From Amphibacillus marinus (GTDB lineage Bacteria > Bacillota > Bacilli > Bacillales > Amphibacillaceae): a stretch of 64,000 nt of DNA. Positions 1 through 10,605 of this stretch are shown here, piece by piece (position 1 is the first letter of the stretch; the number at the start of each line of letters is the position of its first letter). Below the pieces are notes generated by a model. That model saw only the letters and a program-made list of their open reading frames with translations, was not told the DNA's origin and did not search any database. The stretch spans positions 1-64,000 of the forward strand of contig NZ_FODJ01000007.1 in NCBI RefSeq assembly GCF_900110345.1, in the 5' to 3' direction. Both the position numbers and the translations under genes were made by a program.

Positions 1-140
1 GTATAGCGCTTCGGTAAAACACTTCGCTTTCCGTGGGCACGGCTTCGGCTAACTGTGTGAAGAAAGACACTTCACACAGTGGATCCTCAGCTCGTGCTGT
101 TCCCACAGGAGTCTACGTATTTTACCTACGCTTAATCAGA
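1..140. repeat. Dispersed intergenic repeat, copy 1, with a 10-bp hairpin
   Basis: This non-coding stretch downstream of metS carries the block CGCTTTCCGTGGGCACGGC (about 25-43) and the partner block TCCCACAGGAGTCTACG (about 102-118). Between them is a perfect 10-bp hairpin, CTGTGTGAAG paired with CTTCACACAG (53-79). Related blocks occur at 4.8 kb and 63.7 kb. From memory, similar CTTTCCG(C/T)GGG...CCC(G/A)CAGGAGTC repeats are scattered through many Bacillaceae genomes. It may also act as the end of the metS transcript, though no U-tract is evident. Confidence 0.6.
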
Positions 141-195
141 ATGTTCGGATGCCCTGTTTCAATATTTAGTTATGTCCCAGCCTCTTTTTAAAGTT

Positions 196-2169
<1,974 letters not shown>

Positions 2170-2435
2170 CTAGCAATTGACTAAATTTTTATCATATTTC
2201 TTTATATTGTAGCGTTTTTAATAACTTTTTTCCATGCTCTCTTTTCTTTTCTCTATCCTAACCAATAATTTTGTTATTAAGTCAAAGCGCTCGTATTTAT
2301 GCCGATACATTATTAATTCTAAACAAAGCCATTAATCTCTAGTTAAAAGTGTTTAAAAAAAGTATTTAGTGGAAAAATGAAGAAAAGGGCTTTTAAATTT
2401 TTTTGATAAAAATACAATTTTCTTGAAATTTTTAA

Positions 2436-2464
2436 TTGACACATATAGAAATTACTGGTATATT
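2436..2464 (+). promoter_or_regulatory. SigA promoter of abrB
   Basis: TTGACA (2436-2441), a 17-bp spacer and TATATT (2459-2464) with a TG extended -10. Transcription would start near 2471, giving a ~46-nt leader. This rules out translation from the upstream in-frame codon at 2436, which is part of the -35 box. Confidence 0.85.
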
Positions 2465-2516
2465 CAAAATAGGTATTGTCGAAATATGCCGAAATTATCT
2501 TAAAGGGGAGATTTAC

Positions 2517-2795
2517 ATGAAATCTACAGGTATTGTCCGTAAAGTTGATGAGTTAGGCCGTGTCGTTATTCCAATTGAATTACGTCGTACTCTTGGTATC
2601 GCAGAGAAGGATGCTTTAGAAATTTATGTAGATGATGAGCGTATCATCCTACAAAAATACAAACCAAGCATGACTTGCCATGTTACTGGTGAAATTTCTG
2701 ATGATAATTTATCTCTTGCTGATGGTAAGCTTGTTTTAAGCCCTGAAGGTGCAAAATCATTAGTAAGCGAAATTAACAAAGCGTTAAACAACTAA
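2517..2795 (+). CDS. abrB: Transition-state regulator AbrB
   Basis: A 92-residue DNA-binding regulator that represses many stationary-phase genes during exponential growth in Bacillus. The N-terminal ~50 residues (MKSTGIVRKVDELGRVVIPI) form the swapped-hairpin AbrB/SpoVT fold that contacts DNA, including the conserved RKVDELGRVVIP core. The C-terminal half is the multimerisation domain and keeps the family Cys in MTCHVTGE. The ATG at 2517 was chosen because it follows GGGGAG and lies downstream of the promoter at 2436-2464. As in B. subtilis it sits divergently between metS and convergently with rsmI. A GC-rich hairpin with a T-tail ends the transcript. Confidence 0.97.
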   Translation: MKSTGIVRKVDELGRVVIPIELRRTLGIAEKDALEIYVDDERIILQKYKPSMTCHVTGEISDDNLSLADGKLVLSPEGAKSLVSEINKALNN

Positions 2796-2802
2796 AAAAA
2801 CT

Positions 2803-2836
2803 AAGAGGTTGTCAAATCTGGCAACCTCTTTTATTT
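2803..2836 (+). terminator. Terminator of abrB, bidirectional with rsmI
   Basis: AAGAGGTTG (2803-2811) pairs perfectly with CAACCTCTT (2822-2830), followed by TTATTT. It lies between convergent abrB and rsmI, and the A-rich left flank lets it work for rsmI too. Confidence 0.88.
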
Positions 2837-2844
2837 GTCTAAAT

Positions 2845-3726
2845 TTATTCAATATGGTATTGGTTATAAACATCACGTTTTTTCATCTCTCGGTCTTTTG
2901 CCACTAGCTTTATGGCCTCCTTACTAGAAAGCTCATCATTAGACATATAATATTGAATGTGCTCCACAACAGTATAAGCAATCCACCATTTGCTTTGCTC
3001 AATGGCTTCTAGATTACCCCCCTCAATTACAAGACAACATTCGCCCTTTACTTCATTAGCTTCGCTCCACGCTCTTATTTCTGATAGCGAACCTCGTACA
3101 TATTGTTCAAACTTCTTGGTTAATTCTCTAGCTAAAGTGGCCTTACGATCACCTAGCATTTCTTCGAGCTCTATTAGGGTAGACTTTACTCTGTATGGTG
3201 ATTCATAAATTAGCAATGTACTTGTTTGACTTTTTAAAAATGTTAAAGCCTGTTCACGTTCTTTATTCTTGCGGGGTAAGAATCCATAAAAATAGAATTG
3301 CCTAGTATCCAGTCCCGATCCGACTAGGGCACAGAGCGCTGCATTAGCGCCAGGAAGAACAATAACTTTAATCTGTTTTGCAATTGCAGCCTGGATTAAT
3401 GGTGTACCTGGATCAGAAATACCAGGCATGCCTGCATCGCTTACCAATGCAATTTGTTTACCAGCTTCTAATTGACTTATCAGTTGGTCCTTCTTATGCT
3501 CTTGACTATGTTCATGATAACTAATTAATGCACAGTGAATATCAAAGTGCGTTAGCAGCTTTCGGGTATGGCGTGTGTCTTCAGCAGCAATTAAATCGAC
3601 TAACTTTAGCGTATTTAGAGCCCGAATCGTGATATCATCTAAGTTTCCAATTGGTGTAGGTACAATATAAAGCGTTCCTTCACCTGCTATATTTTGAAAG
3701 CTGTGCTGATTATTCAAATTGATCAC
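2845..3726 (-). CDS. rsmI: 16S rRNA (cytidine1402-2'-O)-methyltransferase
   Basis: SAM-dependent enzyme that 2'-O-methylates C1402 in the decoding centre of 16S rRNA. Family landmarks are TLYIVPTPIGNLDDITIRA (about residues 18-36), AAEDTRHT, the SAM-binding LVSDAGMPGISDPG loop and the LPGANAAL motif. The 293-residue length is normal. The GTG at 3726 overlaps its own possible ribosome site (GGAG), so the in-frame TTG at 3717, eight bases after GGAG, is an equally good start. It overlaps the end of the GIY-YIG gene by 17 bp, so the two are translationally linked in the yabB-yazA-rsmI cluster, the same order as in B. subtilis. Confidence 0.96.
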   Translation of the reverse strand: MINLNNQHSFQNIAGEGTLYIVPTPIGNLDDITIRALNTLKLVDLIAAEDTRHTRKLLTHFDIHCALISYHEHSQEHKKDQLISQLEAGKQIALVSDAGMPGISDPGTPLIQAAIAKQIKVIVLPGANAALCALVGSGLDTRQFYFYGFLPRKNKEREQALTFLKSQTSTLLIYESPYRVKSTLIELEEMLGDRKATLARELTKKFEQYVRGSLSEIRAWSEANEVKGECCLVIEGGNLEAIEQSKWWIAYTVVEHIQYYMSNDELSSKEAIKLVAKDREMKKRDVYNQYHIE

Positions 3727-3982
3727 TCCATTTCTTAAGCTTAATAAGCTGCTCTTTTCTTGTCCGTGAAAGCTTCTTTATGCGATATTCCACCTGCATT
3801 GCTTTTTCTTTAGTAGGAAAAGGCTCCTGATAGATCAGTATAAACGGGCCTCTCCCTCTCGTGTATTTTGCACCTTTACCACTTTCATGCATTTTAAGAC
3901 GATTGGTAACATTATTTGTATACCCTGTATAATAGGTGTTATCCTTACATTTCAGTATATAAACGATGTGCTTAGTAGACAA
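3710..3982 (-). CDS. yazA: GIY-YIG domain protein of the YazA/UPF0213 family
   Basis: A 90-residue protein that is almost entirely a single GIY-YIG nuclease-fold domain. The signature appears as VYILKC and YYTGYT (residues 7-21), then the catalytic-type Arg in TNRLKMHESGKGAKYTRGRG and a late Glu in QVEYRIKKL. The substrate of this stand-alone family (YazA, E. coli YhbQ) is not well established; the fold suggests DNA cleavage or repair. The start is TTG, ten bases after GAGGAG. It overlaps yabB upstream and rsmI downstream by a few bases. Confidence 0.93.
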   Translation of the reverse strand: MSTKHIVYILKCKDNTYYTGYTNNVTNRLKMHESGKGAKYTRGRGPFILIYQEPFPTKEKAMQVEYRIKKLSRTRKEQLIKLKKWSDQFE

Positions 3983-4709
3983 GTCGGCTCAACTCCTCGG
4001 TATAGCTACCATCTTGATTAAAAACATATAGGGGTGGTAATAGTTTTAAATCCGGCTTACCATCACGCACCGCTTCAATTAGTAAAATATTGGCTTCCTT
4101 GCCTGGCTTTGGGTAAACAAACTGGATTCGCTTCGGTTCCAGCTTATTCAAGCGCAGTAGCGTAATAATATCTACTAACCGACCTGGACGATGAACAAGC
4201 GCTACCTTCCCCCCAGATTTGGCTAGCTTACTCGTTGTTTGGATCACCTCTTCTAACGTGACCATAATTTCATGTCGAGCAATCGTTAAATAGTCTGTTT
4301 TATTTAACTGATCAGGATGGTCTGTCTTAAAATATGGTGGATTAACTGTGACCAAGTCAAATTTATCATTACCAAATCGAGCTGGCATAGCCTTTAAATC
4401 CCCGTGAATAAGGTCTATCTGAGTTTGCTTATTATTAAATTCAACACTTCTAGCCGCCATCTGATAAAGACGTTGTTGAATTTCCACACCCGTTATTGGT
4501 ACCTCAGTATGTTTACTCATCAAAAGGGGGATCACGCCATTTCCAGTACACAGATCGATAACTTTTCCCTTCTTATATGGTATCGAGGCAAAATCCGCTA
4601 GCAAGATGGCATCAATTGAGTATGAAAAAACGGACCGACTTTGAATAATTTGCATGGATTGATCAGTAAATAAATAATCAAGACGCTCATCACCATATAA
4701 TTCAACCAC
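3972..4709 (-). CDS. yabB: tRNA1(Val) adenine-N6 methyltransferase-like protein YabB
   Basis: Class I SAM-dependent methyltransferase related to E. coli TrmN6, which modifies A37 of tRNA1-Val. The SAM-binding motif I reads VIDLCTGNGVIPLL and the N6-adenine catalytic motif is NPPY (in VTVNPPYFK). Length (about 245 residues) is typical. The GTG at 4709, eight bases after AAGGGTGG, gives an N-terminus MVELYGDERLDYL that matches the family; an in-frame GTG at 4721 overlaps the ribosome site. It is the first gene of the yabB-yazA-rsmI cluster. The tRNA target in Firmicutes is inferred from homology. Confidence 0.93.
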   Translation of the reverse strand: MVELYGDERLDYLFTDQSMQIIQSRSVFSYSIDAILLADFASIPYKKGKVIDLCTGNGVIPLLMSKHTEVPITGVEIQQRLYQMAARSVEFNNKQTQIDLIHGDLKAMPARFGNDKFDLVTVNPPYFKTDHPDQLNKTDYLTIARHEIMVTLEEVIQTTSKLAKSGGKVALVHRPGRLVDIITLLRLNKLEPKRIQFVYPKPGKEANILLIEAVRDGKPDLKLLPPLYVFNQDGSYTEELSRLVY

Positions 4710-4769
4710 CTTAATCACCACCCTTTAGTAAATGTAAGCTATTTTCTGCAAAAAAGAGAAGAAAGAGGT

Positions 4770-4932
4770 TCTTCACCAAAACACATTGGTTAAGTAAAGA
4801 GTTGTCTTGTTCCAGCAAAAAAGAGCCGCTTTCCGCGGCGGGCACAGCCTCAGTCTCGTCAGAAAGCAAAGAACGCTTTCTTGTGGGAACTATGGACGCG
4901 TACTATACCCGCAGGAGCCGGCTCTTTTTTTC
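4770..4932. repeat. Dispersed intergenic repeat, copy 2
   Basis: The block starts GGTTAAGTAAA, then TTGTTCCAGCAAAAAAGAG, CCGCTTTCCGCGG and GGGCACAGCCTCAGTCTC, and closes with CCCGCAGGAGCCGGCTC before a T-run. The outer ends AAAAAAGAGCCG and CGGCTCTTTTTT are inverted repeats, so the whole unit can fold into one long stem. It shares blocks with the copies at 1-140 and 63715-63800. It fills most of the 336-bp gap between yabB and yabA. Confidence 0.75.
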
Positions 4933-4977
4933 TAAATTTCCGTAAACTTACCATGTACATTCCATTTGATCTGTTAC

Positions 4978-5030
4978 CAATAAAGACTAGGCACTTGAAC
5001 ACGAATATGTTCTTACGCAAGTCTTTATTG
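4978..5030 (-). terminator. Nested hairpin downstream of yabA
   Basis: Perfect 11-bp arms CAATAAAGACT (4978-4988) and AGTCTTTATTG (5020-5030) enclose a smaller inverted repeat, GAAC...GTTC. It begins 16 bp after the yabA stop codon. There is no clean U-tract, so it could be a transcript-stabilising 3' structure rather than an intrinsic terminator. Confidence 0.55.
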
Positions 5031-5045
5031 TGTTTACCTTTGGGC

Positions 5046-5399
5046 TTACTTTGCTTTATTTAAGAACATTAGACAAAAGAGACAATCCTCGCCCTTTCGA
5101 GGACTACCAAAATGCACATTGCAAATATGAAAGCCTTCTTCATATAGCCTAGCTAAATTATCATAGCCCTCTCCGATTGCATCACCTTGCTCATCTTGCT
5201 TCGTTGTTAAGTTTTGCTCTAATGCTGTTTCTTTTTCAAGTCTATTACGCAAGTGATGGTTTTCCAGTGACAATCGATGATTTTCCTCTAACATTTCACC
5301 CAAATTGGTTTTTAAATCACCTAGTTGTTCGTAAAGCTGCCCAATTTGTGCCTCCATATCAGATACTTGCTCGAACAATTCTTTTTTATTCATGTTCAT
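5046..5399 (-). CDS. yabA: Replication initiation control protein YabA
   Basis: Small (117-residue) negative regulator of replication initiation that bridges DnaA and the DnaN clamp in Bacillus and blocks cooperative DnaA binding at oriC. The N-terminal ~65 residues are a heptad-rich coiled coil (tetramerisation). The C-terminal domain carries the zinc-binding pattern HICNVHFG...DCLFC, which contacts DnaA and DnaN. The ATG follows GAGGTGG by seven bases. As in B. subtilis it is downstream of ricT, with a 15-bp gap, so it belongs to the tmk-to-yabA gene string. Confidence 0.97.
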   Translation of the reverse strand: MNMNKKELFEQVSDMEAQIGQLYEQLGDLKTNLGEMLEENHRLSLENHHLRNRLEKETALEQNLTTKQDEQGDAIGEGYDNLARLYEEGFHICNVHFGSPRKGEDCLFCLMFLNKAK

Positions 5400-5414
5400 G
5401 TCACATCCACCTCA

Positions 5415-6242
5415 TCATTCTGTGGTTTGCAAGCTTACCATACCTTGGTCAATTAGCTCATCTAAAGTATACTCAATCACACGCTCATTTGCAGGTATTT
5501 CAATTTGAATAATGCGCTCTAAAATATTTAGACCAACTACCTTTCCCGATCCAAGCGGTGTTTTTATTGACTGGCCTAAGTCAGGAAGCTGTCTTTTTGC
5601 TTCTTCATAATCGTCATTTTCATACTTTAAGCAACACATGAGCCGACCACAAAGACCAGATATTTTAGCTGGATTTAATGATAAGTTCTGGTCCTTTGCC
5701 ATTTTTATTGAGACTGGCTCAAAGTCACCCAAGAATGTCGAACAACAGAGCATACGGCCACATGGACCAATACCTCCGAGTAGCTTCGCTTCATCTCTTA
5801 CCCCAATTTGTCTAAGCTCAATTCTTGTCTTAAAAATAGCTGCTAGATCTTTGACAAGGTTTCTAAAATCAACACGACCCTCCGCCGTAAAATAAAAAAT
5901 GACTTTATTGCGATCAAATGTATATTCTACCTCAACAAGGTTCATTTCAAGCTTGTGTTCAACGATCTTATTCGTACAAACATCAAAAGCCTTTTGCGCA
6001 TTATCCTGATTCTCAAGAACCGCATGCTTGTCCTTTTCCGTTGCAAGGCGAATAACTTTCTTTAATGGAAGTACAACATCTTCCTCATCAACCTCTTTGT
6101 TAGCAATGACAACCTTACCAAACTCTATTCCTCTAGCTGTTTCTACAATAACGTATTGTTCCTGCTCAATCTTGAACTGATCAGGGTCAAAGTAATATAT
6201 TTTACCCGCTTTTTTAAAGCGGACACCAATAACTTCTACCAT
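5415..6242 (-). CDS. ricT: RicT (YaaT), PSP1-domain RNA-maturation and sporulation protein
   Basis: PSP1-domain protein which, with RicA and RicF, forms the Y-complex that carries iron-sulphur clusters and assists RNase Y in mRNA maturation; in B. subtilis it also promotes the Spo0A phosphorelay. The PSP1 core spans about residues 40-215. The conserved cysteines appear as GPCGRMLCCSTFLG and GLCGRLMCCLKYEN. Length 275 is standard. It begins seven bases after the holB stop codon and is followed by yabA, an order conserved in Bacillus. Ric names are from B. subtilis; function here is by homology. Confidence 0.95.
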   Translation of the reverse strand: MVEVIGVRFKKAGKIYYFDPDQFKIEQEQYVIVETARGIEFGKVVIANKEVDEEDVVLPLKKVIRLATEKDKHAVLENQDNAQKAFDVCTNKIVEHKLEMNLVEVEYTFDRNKVIFYFTAEGRVDFRNLVKDLAAIFKTRIELRQIGVRDEAKLLGGIGPCGRMLCCSTFLGDFEPVSIKMAKDQNLSLNPAKISGLCGRLMCCLKYENDDYEEAKRQLPDLGQSIKTPLGSGKVVGLNILERIIQIEIPANERVIEYTLDELIDQGMVSLQTTE

Positions 6243-6248
6243 TTACTG

Positions 6249-7235
6249 TCACCTCTGCATCTGCAGTGTTAATTGCTCCATAACTAATGTTGGATGGACA
6301 TTATAATTCAAGTTTCTTTTTGCATCCATAATAGCATAAATAACCTTTGTGGCATCAGCTCTAGACCAGTGCCATAAACATTTCTCTAGTTCTTCATAAT
6401 AAGCAATAAAAACAAGGGAATCTTTTTGATCAATATCTAAATAAATCAAATCCTTAAACCAATATAGGATCAAATCCAATCCAAAGTTTTGTTGCTCACG
6501 ATCTGAAAAATGCTGTAGCCATTGTTTTTGGATAAAAAGTAATGCCTCTCCATGATTAGCTTGGAGTATACCTACTAATTGTACCACTAACTTTCGCGCC
6601 TGCGCAAACCACTCATCTTGATTAAGTGCACGAGCTTGGTCCAAATTTTGACTCACGCTTGCAAATAAACGTGCATTTTCCTTTGAAATACCCTCAGACT
6701 CAAGTCGAGTTTGAACACGCTGTGTAACGAGCGGCTTTAAAGAAATAATCTGACATCTTGATTTAATTGTGTCCAAGATGCTTTGATAATTCTCGGTCAG
6801 TAAAATTGCAGTTGTTTGCTGGCTTGGTTCTTCAAGAAATTTCAAAAGTCGATTCGCTGCATTTGTTGTCATTAAATCTGCTTGTGTAATAAGGTAAACT
6901 TTTTGATTTGACTCAAGCCCTGTATAGGTAAATTCCTTTTGTAAATGGGCAATCTGCTCTTTCTTAATTGAGGCACCGTCTGGCCTAATCCAGTGGAGAT
7001 CAGGATGATTACCTGAATCAATTCGACGACAATTCACACAAGCTAAGCATGGCTCTCCGCCATGTTTATTTTGACAAAATAAACTTTTGGCCAACATTAA
7101 ACCAAGCATGGCTTTCCCAGTTCCCTTATCTCCATAAATTAAATAGGCATGGGCAACTCTTTGCTTAATAATCATTTGCTTTAGCATATTTACTGCAATT
7201 GGCTGAATCTCGCTTAAGGCATCCCACGTTTTCAT
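6249..7235 (-). CDS. holB: DNA polymerase III delta' subunit
   Basis: Clamp-loader subunit of the replicative polymerase; with DnaX and HolA it opens the DnaN ring on primed DNA. It has an AAA+ fold with a P-loop-like YGDKGTGKAML (about residues 35-45), a four-Cys zinc module (CQNKHGGEPCLACVNC), and the SRC motif (IKSRCQIISL) used to trigger a neighbouring ATPase. The ATG at 7235 follows AAGGGTG by six bases; the upstream in-frame GTG is a less likely start. A terminator hairpin sits between yaaR and this gene, so some holB transcription may start in the 7239-7391 gap. Confidence 0.95.
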   Translation of the reverse strand: MKTWDALSEIQPIAVNMLKQMIIKQRVAHAYLIYGDKGTGKAMLGLMLAKSLFCQNKHGGEPCLACVNCRRIDSGNHPDLHWIRPDGASIKKEQIAHLQKEFTYTGLESNQKVYLITQADLMTTNAANRLLKFLEEPSQQTTAILLTENYQSILDTIKSRCQIISLKPLVTQRVQTRLESEGISKENARLFASVSQNLDQARALNQDEWFAQARKLVVQLVGILQANHGEALLFIQKQWLQHFSDREQQNFGLDLILYWFKDLIYLDIDQKDSLVFIAYYEELEKCLWHWSRADATKVIYAIMDAKRNLNYNVHPTLVMEQLTLQMQR

Positions 7236-7312
7236 CACTTACACCCTTGCTTAAAAATCTATAGTTAATACTTACGTAAATATTCGCTTACTCATTTTAT
7301 TTATGAGCAAAA

Positions 7313-7341
7313 AGAGTGAAATCAACGGGTGACTTCACTCT
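7313..7341 (-). terminator. Terminator between yaaR and holB
   Basis: On the minus strand AGAGTGAA pairs with TTCACTCT around a 13-base loop and runs into TTTTT. It would end or attenuate the tmk-darA-yaaR transcript before holB. Confidence 0.75.
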
Positions 7342-7391
7342 AGCCTCGCTATCGCTATTTTAACATAAATAATCGCCAAGGTAATAAACTT

Positions 7392-7832
7392 TCATGAATA
7401 TAAATTAATTAGAAGACCTTTTATCTCGCCAATTACATCCAGTAGATCAATTGATTTTTTTTCATTCTCAAGTACTGACTCGGTTATTTCAATAAGCTTC
7501 TCATCAATTTGCTTAACGAGAGTTAAACGACGATTACTGCTGTGCAAATTAAAGCTGTGTGAATGAGACAAATCTAGCCCAAAGCCTACTGCCTCTCGCA
7601 CAAAATCTTTTACTAAGCGCTTAAATTTAGCCAGCTCTCTAATAGTCCGATAACGCATCAGTTTTTCACCCTGAAGGGTAATCCCCTTCATTAAAAGCTC
7701 AAGTTCATATCCTTGTAGCTTCTGTGCTTGAGTTGCAACCATCGCATCAAAGTTAAGACCTTTTGCTGGCTGGGAAATCTGATTAAATTTAGTTTGATCA
7801 ACCTGAGCATGAATATCTTTATTAATTTTCAT
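7392..7832 (-). CDS. yaaR: YaaR family protein (DUF327)
   Basis: A 146-residue helical protein of the YaaR/DUF327 family, with no established biochemical role. Charged helices dominate: RTIRELAKFKRLVKDFVREAV in the middle and a C-terminal helix with VLENEKKSIDLLDVIGEIKG. There is no signal peptide, membrane segment or catalytic motif. It begins 20 bp downstream of darA, the same partner as in Bacillus, which suggests a linked but unknown role. The ATG follows AAGGTAGGG. Confidence 0.9.
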   Translation of the reverse strand: MKINKDIHAQVDQTKFNQISQPAKGLNFDAMVATQAQKLQGYELELLMKGITLQGEKLMRYRTIRELAKFKRLVKDFVREAVGFGLDLSHSHSFNLHSSNRRLTLVKQIDEKLIEITESVLENEKKSIDLLDVIGEIKGLLINLYS

Positions 7833-7852
7833 AATACCCTACCTTGACTCAT

Positions 7853-8227
<375 letters not shown>

Positions 8228-8256
8228 CTATCTGTATGCTCTCAACTGATTGTGAT

Positions 8257-8883
8257 TCACTTTATATAATTAAATACCCTTTGAAAGGCTACCTCAATCA
8301 CTTCTGCTAAAGGACGATCCGCATTAATGACCTTAATACGTTGCTGAGCTTGCTTAATAATAATCTGATAGCCTTCATAAACGGACTGATGAAAAGATAA
8401 ATTCTCTAAATCAAGTCTGTTTTGTTCCCGTTCTTGATTAGCTTGAATTCGGCGTAACCCCTTACTAGGTTCAATATCAAAAAACAAGGTTAACTGCGGC
8501 ATAAATTGATTAATAGCAAAGTGATTTACCTGATAAACTTCCTCAATTCCAAGCCCACGCGCAAACCCTTGATAAGCAAGACTGCTATCTAAGAACCGAT
8601 CGCACAGGACAATTTTACCTTGCTCTAAAGCCGGTTGAACAATTTCAACAAGATGCTGGCGCCTTGCTGCTGCATAAAGCAAGGCTTCTGTTCGCGCATC
8701 CATTTCGGTATGCTCAGGGTTTAAGATCGTCTCTCTAATCTTCTCAGCAATGACACTTCCTCCTGGCTCTCTGGTCGTTAACACTTGATAGCCTGCTTTA
8801 CATAATTTATCAGCAACACCTTTGAGCGCAGATGTCTTTCCAGCGCCTTCTCCACCCTCAAATGTAATAAAATGTCCTACCAC
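8257..8883 (-). CDS. tmk: Thymidylate kinase
   Basis: Phosphorylates dTMP to dTDP with ATP, an essential step of dTTP synthesis. The P-loop is [13 protein letters not shown] (residues 8-20), the DRX motif is [13 protein letters not shown], and the lid region carries the arginines in [12 protein letters not shown]. Length 208 is normal. Translation starts at GTG, eight bases after AAAGGAG. It follows the PLP decarboxylase gene by only three bases, so the two are co-transcribed, and darA-yaaR come next. Confidence 0.97.
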   Translation of the reverse strand: MVGHFITFEGGEGAGKTSALKGVADKLCKAGYQVLTTREPGGSVIAEKIRETILNPEHTEMDARTEALLYAAARRQHLVEIVQPALEQGKIVLCDRFLDSSLAYQGFARGLGIEEVYQVNHFAINQFMPQLTLFFDIEPSKGLRRIQANQEREQNRLDLENLSFHQSVYEGYQIIIKQAQQRIKVINADRPLAEVIEVAFQRVFNYIK

Positions 8884-8886
8884 TAT

Positions 8887-10320
8887 TTATTCTCCTTTAA
8901 AAACAAAAACACCTTCTGCAATTTGAGATTGCTGAAAATTTATTTGTTCATCAATTAAGTATTGAATATATTGCACATGCTGCTCGGTAATTTGTTCTCC
9001 TTTTAATAAAACAGGAATGCCAGGTGGGTAAGGGATCACCGTTTTGGCGGAAACCTTACCTATGGCTTCACCCCAAGCAGATAGCTCCTCGTCTAAATCC
9101 TTCATTTCCAGTGATGAATAAACAGGATGAGTTATTGGACTAATAAAATTCAGTTTTTTTCTTTCTATTGTAGCACGTTTTGGAAAAAAACTTAATTGTG
9201 ATGTTAATTTTTCTATCGTTGCTTCAAGTCTTTCCAATGCAGTAAACGAGGCTAGTCCATGGACAAATAAAAGATGCTTATCTGTTACCAGCTCTGGATA
9301 AATACCTTCTTGCTCGAAAAAATTGGCAATCAAACGCGTTGAATAGCATGCTTCAACATTTAGAGTGATTTTAAGAAAATCATCCTCATCACTCTGTGGA
9401 AGAACGCGCCACAATGGCACTCTAGCAAAAACGGCTCGCACCGTTAAAACAGATTGTTCAATTTCGGCCATCTCTTGAACTGTTAAATTAGCTAAATAGT
9501 ATCTAGCTAAATCTAAACTAGCTAACAGCAAATACGAGGGGCTACTGGACTGTAGCGCTGATAAATAGTAGGCCAGTTTGCTCGCATCAACACGATCTGA
9601 ACCAACATGAAGGAAAGCCGTCATCGTCAATGCTGGTGCCATCTTATGTGCAGATTGAACAACCAAATCAGCACCTAGTTCAACGGCCGAGAGTGGTGTA
9701 CCATTTGGTAATGAAAAATGCACGCCATGAGCCTCATCAATAAGCACAAGCATATTATGACTGTGTGCATACTTAACCACTTCTTTTAATGCAAATGTAT
9801 GCCCATAGTAATCTGGATAGGTGAGCAAAATAGCTTTACTATTAGAATATGTATCAATTGCTTTTTTTATTGTAAGTAAACTAGGGAACGTATAACGCTC
9901 ATGCTTGTTACAGTAATCAGGAGATATAAAAATTGGGTCAGCACCACTTAATTCTAAGCCATTTATAATGGATTTATGACAATTACGTTGAACAATAATT
10001 TGATCATTTAAACCGCAGGTCGCCAGAATCATTGCTAAATTGCCCACGGTACTGCCGTTAACAAGAAAATATGTTTTTTGAGCTTGAAACCACTCAGCAG
10101 CTAACTGCTGAGCGTCTTCAATAATACCCTCTGCATTATGTAAATCATCTAATCCTGTTAATTCAGTAAGATCATATGTTAAAAGACTTTTAAATTCAAA
10201 CCATTCATTAGAGGGCATAATTTTGCCATTTTTATGACCAGGTACATGAAAAGAAACGGGATTATTGCTTTGAAAATGACGTAATTTCTCCCAGATCGGT
10301 TTATTAAGCTGACGATTCAT
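8887..10320 (-). CDS. yaaO: Orn/Lys/Arg decarboxylase family PLP enzyme (YaaO-like)
   Basis: Fold-type I pyridoxal-phosphate enzyme of the ornithine/lysine/arginine decarboxylase family, probably cytoplasmic and polyamine-related. The PLP lysine lies in QSAHKMAPALTMTAF and the cofactor-ring Asp in LIDEAHGVHF. FHVPGHKNGK near the N-terminus is the family PGHxxG signature. About 477 residues matches the short Bacillus type without the regulatory wing domain of the E. coli inducible enzymes. The ATG at 10320 was chosen because GAGGGTG precedes it by six bases. Substrate cannot be told from sequence. PLP itself is made by pdxS/pdxT in this window. Confidence 0.9.
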   Translation of the reverse strand: MNRQLNKPIWEKLRHFQSNNPVSFHVPGHKNGKIMPSNEWFEFKSLLTYDLTELTGLDDLHNAEGIIEDAQQLAAEWFQAQKTYFLVNGSTVGNLAMILATCGLNDQIIVQRNCHKSIINGLELSGADPIFISPDYCNKHERYTFPSLLTIKKAIDTYSNSKAILLTYPDYYGHTFALKEVVKYAHSHNMLVLIDEAHGVHFSLPNGTPLSAVELGADLVVQSAHKMAPALTMTAFLHVGSDRVDASKLAYYLSALQSSSPSYLLLASLDLARYYLANLTVQEMAEIEQSVLTVRAVFARVPLWRVLPQSDEDDFLKITLNVEACYSTRLIANFFEQEGIYPELVTDKHLLFVHGLASFTALERLEATIEKLTSQLSFFPKRATIERKKLNFISPITHPVYSSLEMKDLDEELSAWGEAIGKVSAKTVIPYPPGIPVLLKGEQITEQHVQYIQYLIDEQINFQQSQIAEGVFVFKGE

Positions 10321-10366
10321 TATTATCACCCTCACTTATACATTGTATCTAGTATAAAATGAAAAA

Positions 10367-10400
10367 AGCCCATAGTCTATCTAAAAAAAGACTATGAGCT
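10367..10400 (-). terminator. Terminator of csfB
   Basis: AGCTCATAGTCT and AGACTATGGGCT pair on the minus strand (12 bp, one mismatch) and run into TTTTTT. It ends ten bases past the csfB stop codon and separates csfB from yaaO-tmk. Confidence 0.85.
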
Positions 10401-10409
10401 TTAGTGCTT

Positions 10410-10583
10410 TTAGCTATTAATTAGGTGCTGGCGAATTCGACGCAACTTGTTAACAAAGAACTGATAATTAGGATCCTCTGGCTGTGTTTTTAACATTTCT
10501 TGCTCACAGCTATTACAGATATATAGATTGTAAATATATAAACCTTCTTTTTGAGATTGATCACATAGATGACATTTATGCAT
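10410..10583 (-). CDS. csfB: Anti-sigma factor CsfB (Gin), 57 residues
   Basis: A short gene that standard length cut-offs miss. The protein begins MHKCHLCDQSQKEGLYIYNL and has two CxxC pairs (residues 4-7 and 23-26, CHLC and CNSC) forming a zinc knuckle, then a DPNYQFFVNKLRRIR helix. This matches CsfB/Gin of B. subtilis, which binds sigma-G (and mother-cell sigma-E) to stop premature activity in sporulation. A strong GGAGGTGGAGG ribosome site precedes the ATG. A forespore-type promoter lies just upstream and its own terminator follows, so it is a monocistronic unit. Position upstream of yaaO-tmk agrees with the Bacillus order. Confidence 0.9.
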   Translation of the reverse strand: MHKCHLCDQSQKEGLYIYNLYICNSCEQEMLKTQPEDPNYQFFVNKLRRIRQHLINS

Positions 10584-10605
10584 AAACCTCCACCTCCATT
10601 TTTAA

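Noticed and set aside
1-140. CRISPR-like repeats at the left edge and at 4.8 kb
   Set aside because: Blocks are not regularly spaced, there are no unique spacers of constant size, and no cas genes are present.
2436-2516. N-terminal extension of AbrB by 27 codons
   Set aside because: The proposed start overlaps the TTGACA -35 box of the abrB promoter and the extension is absent from the family.
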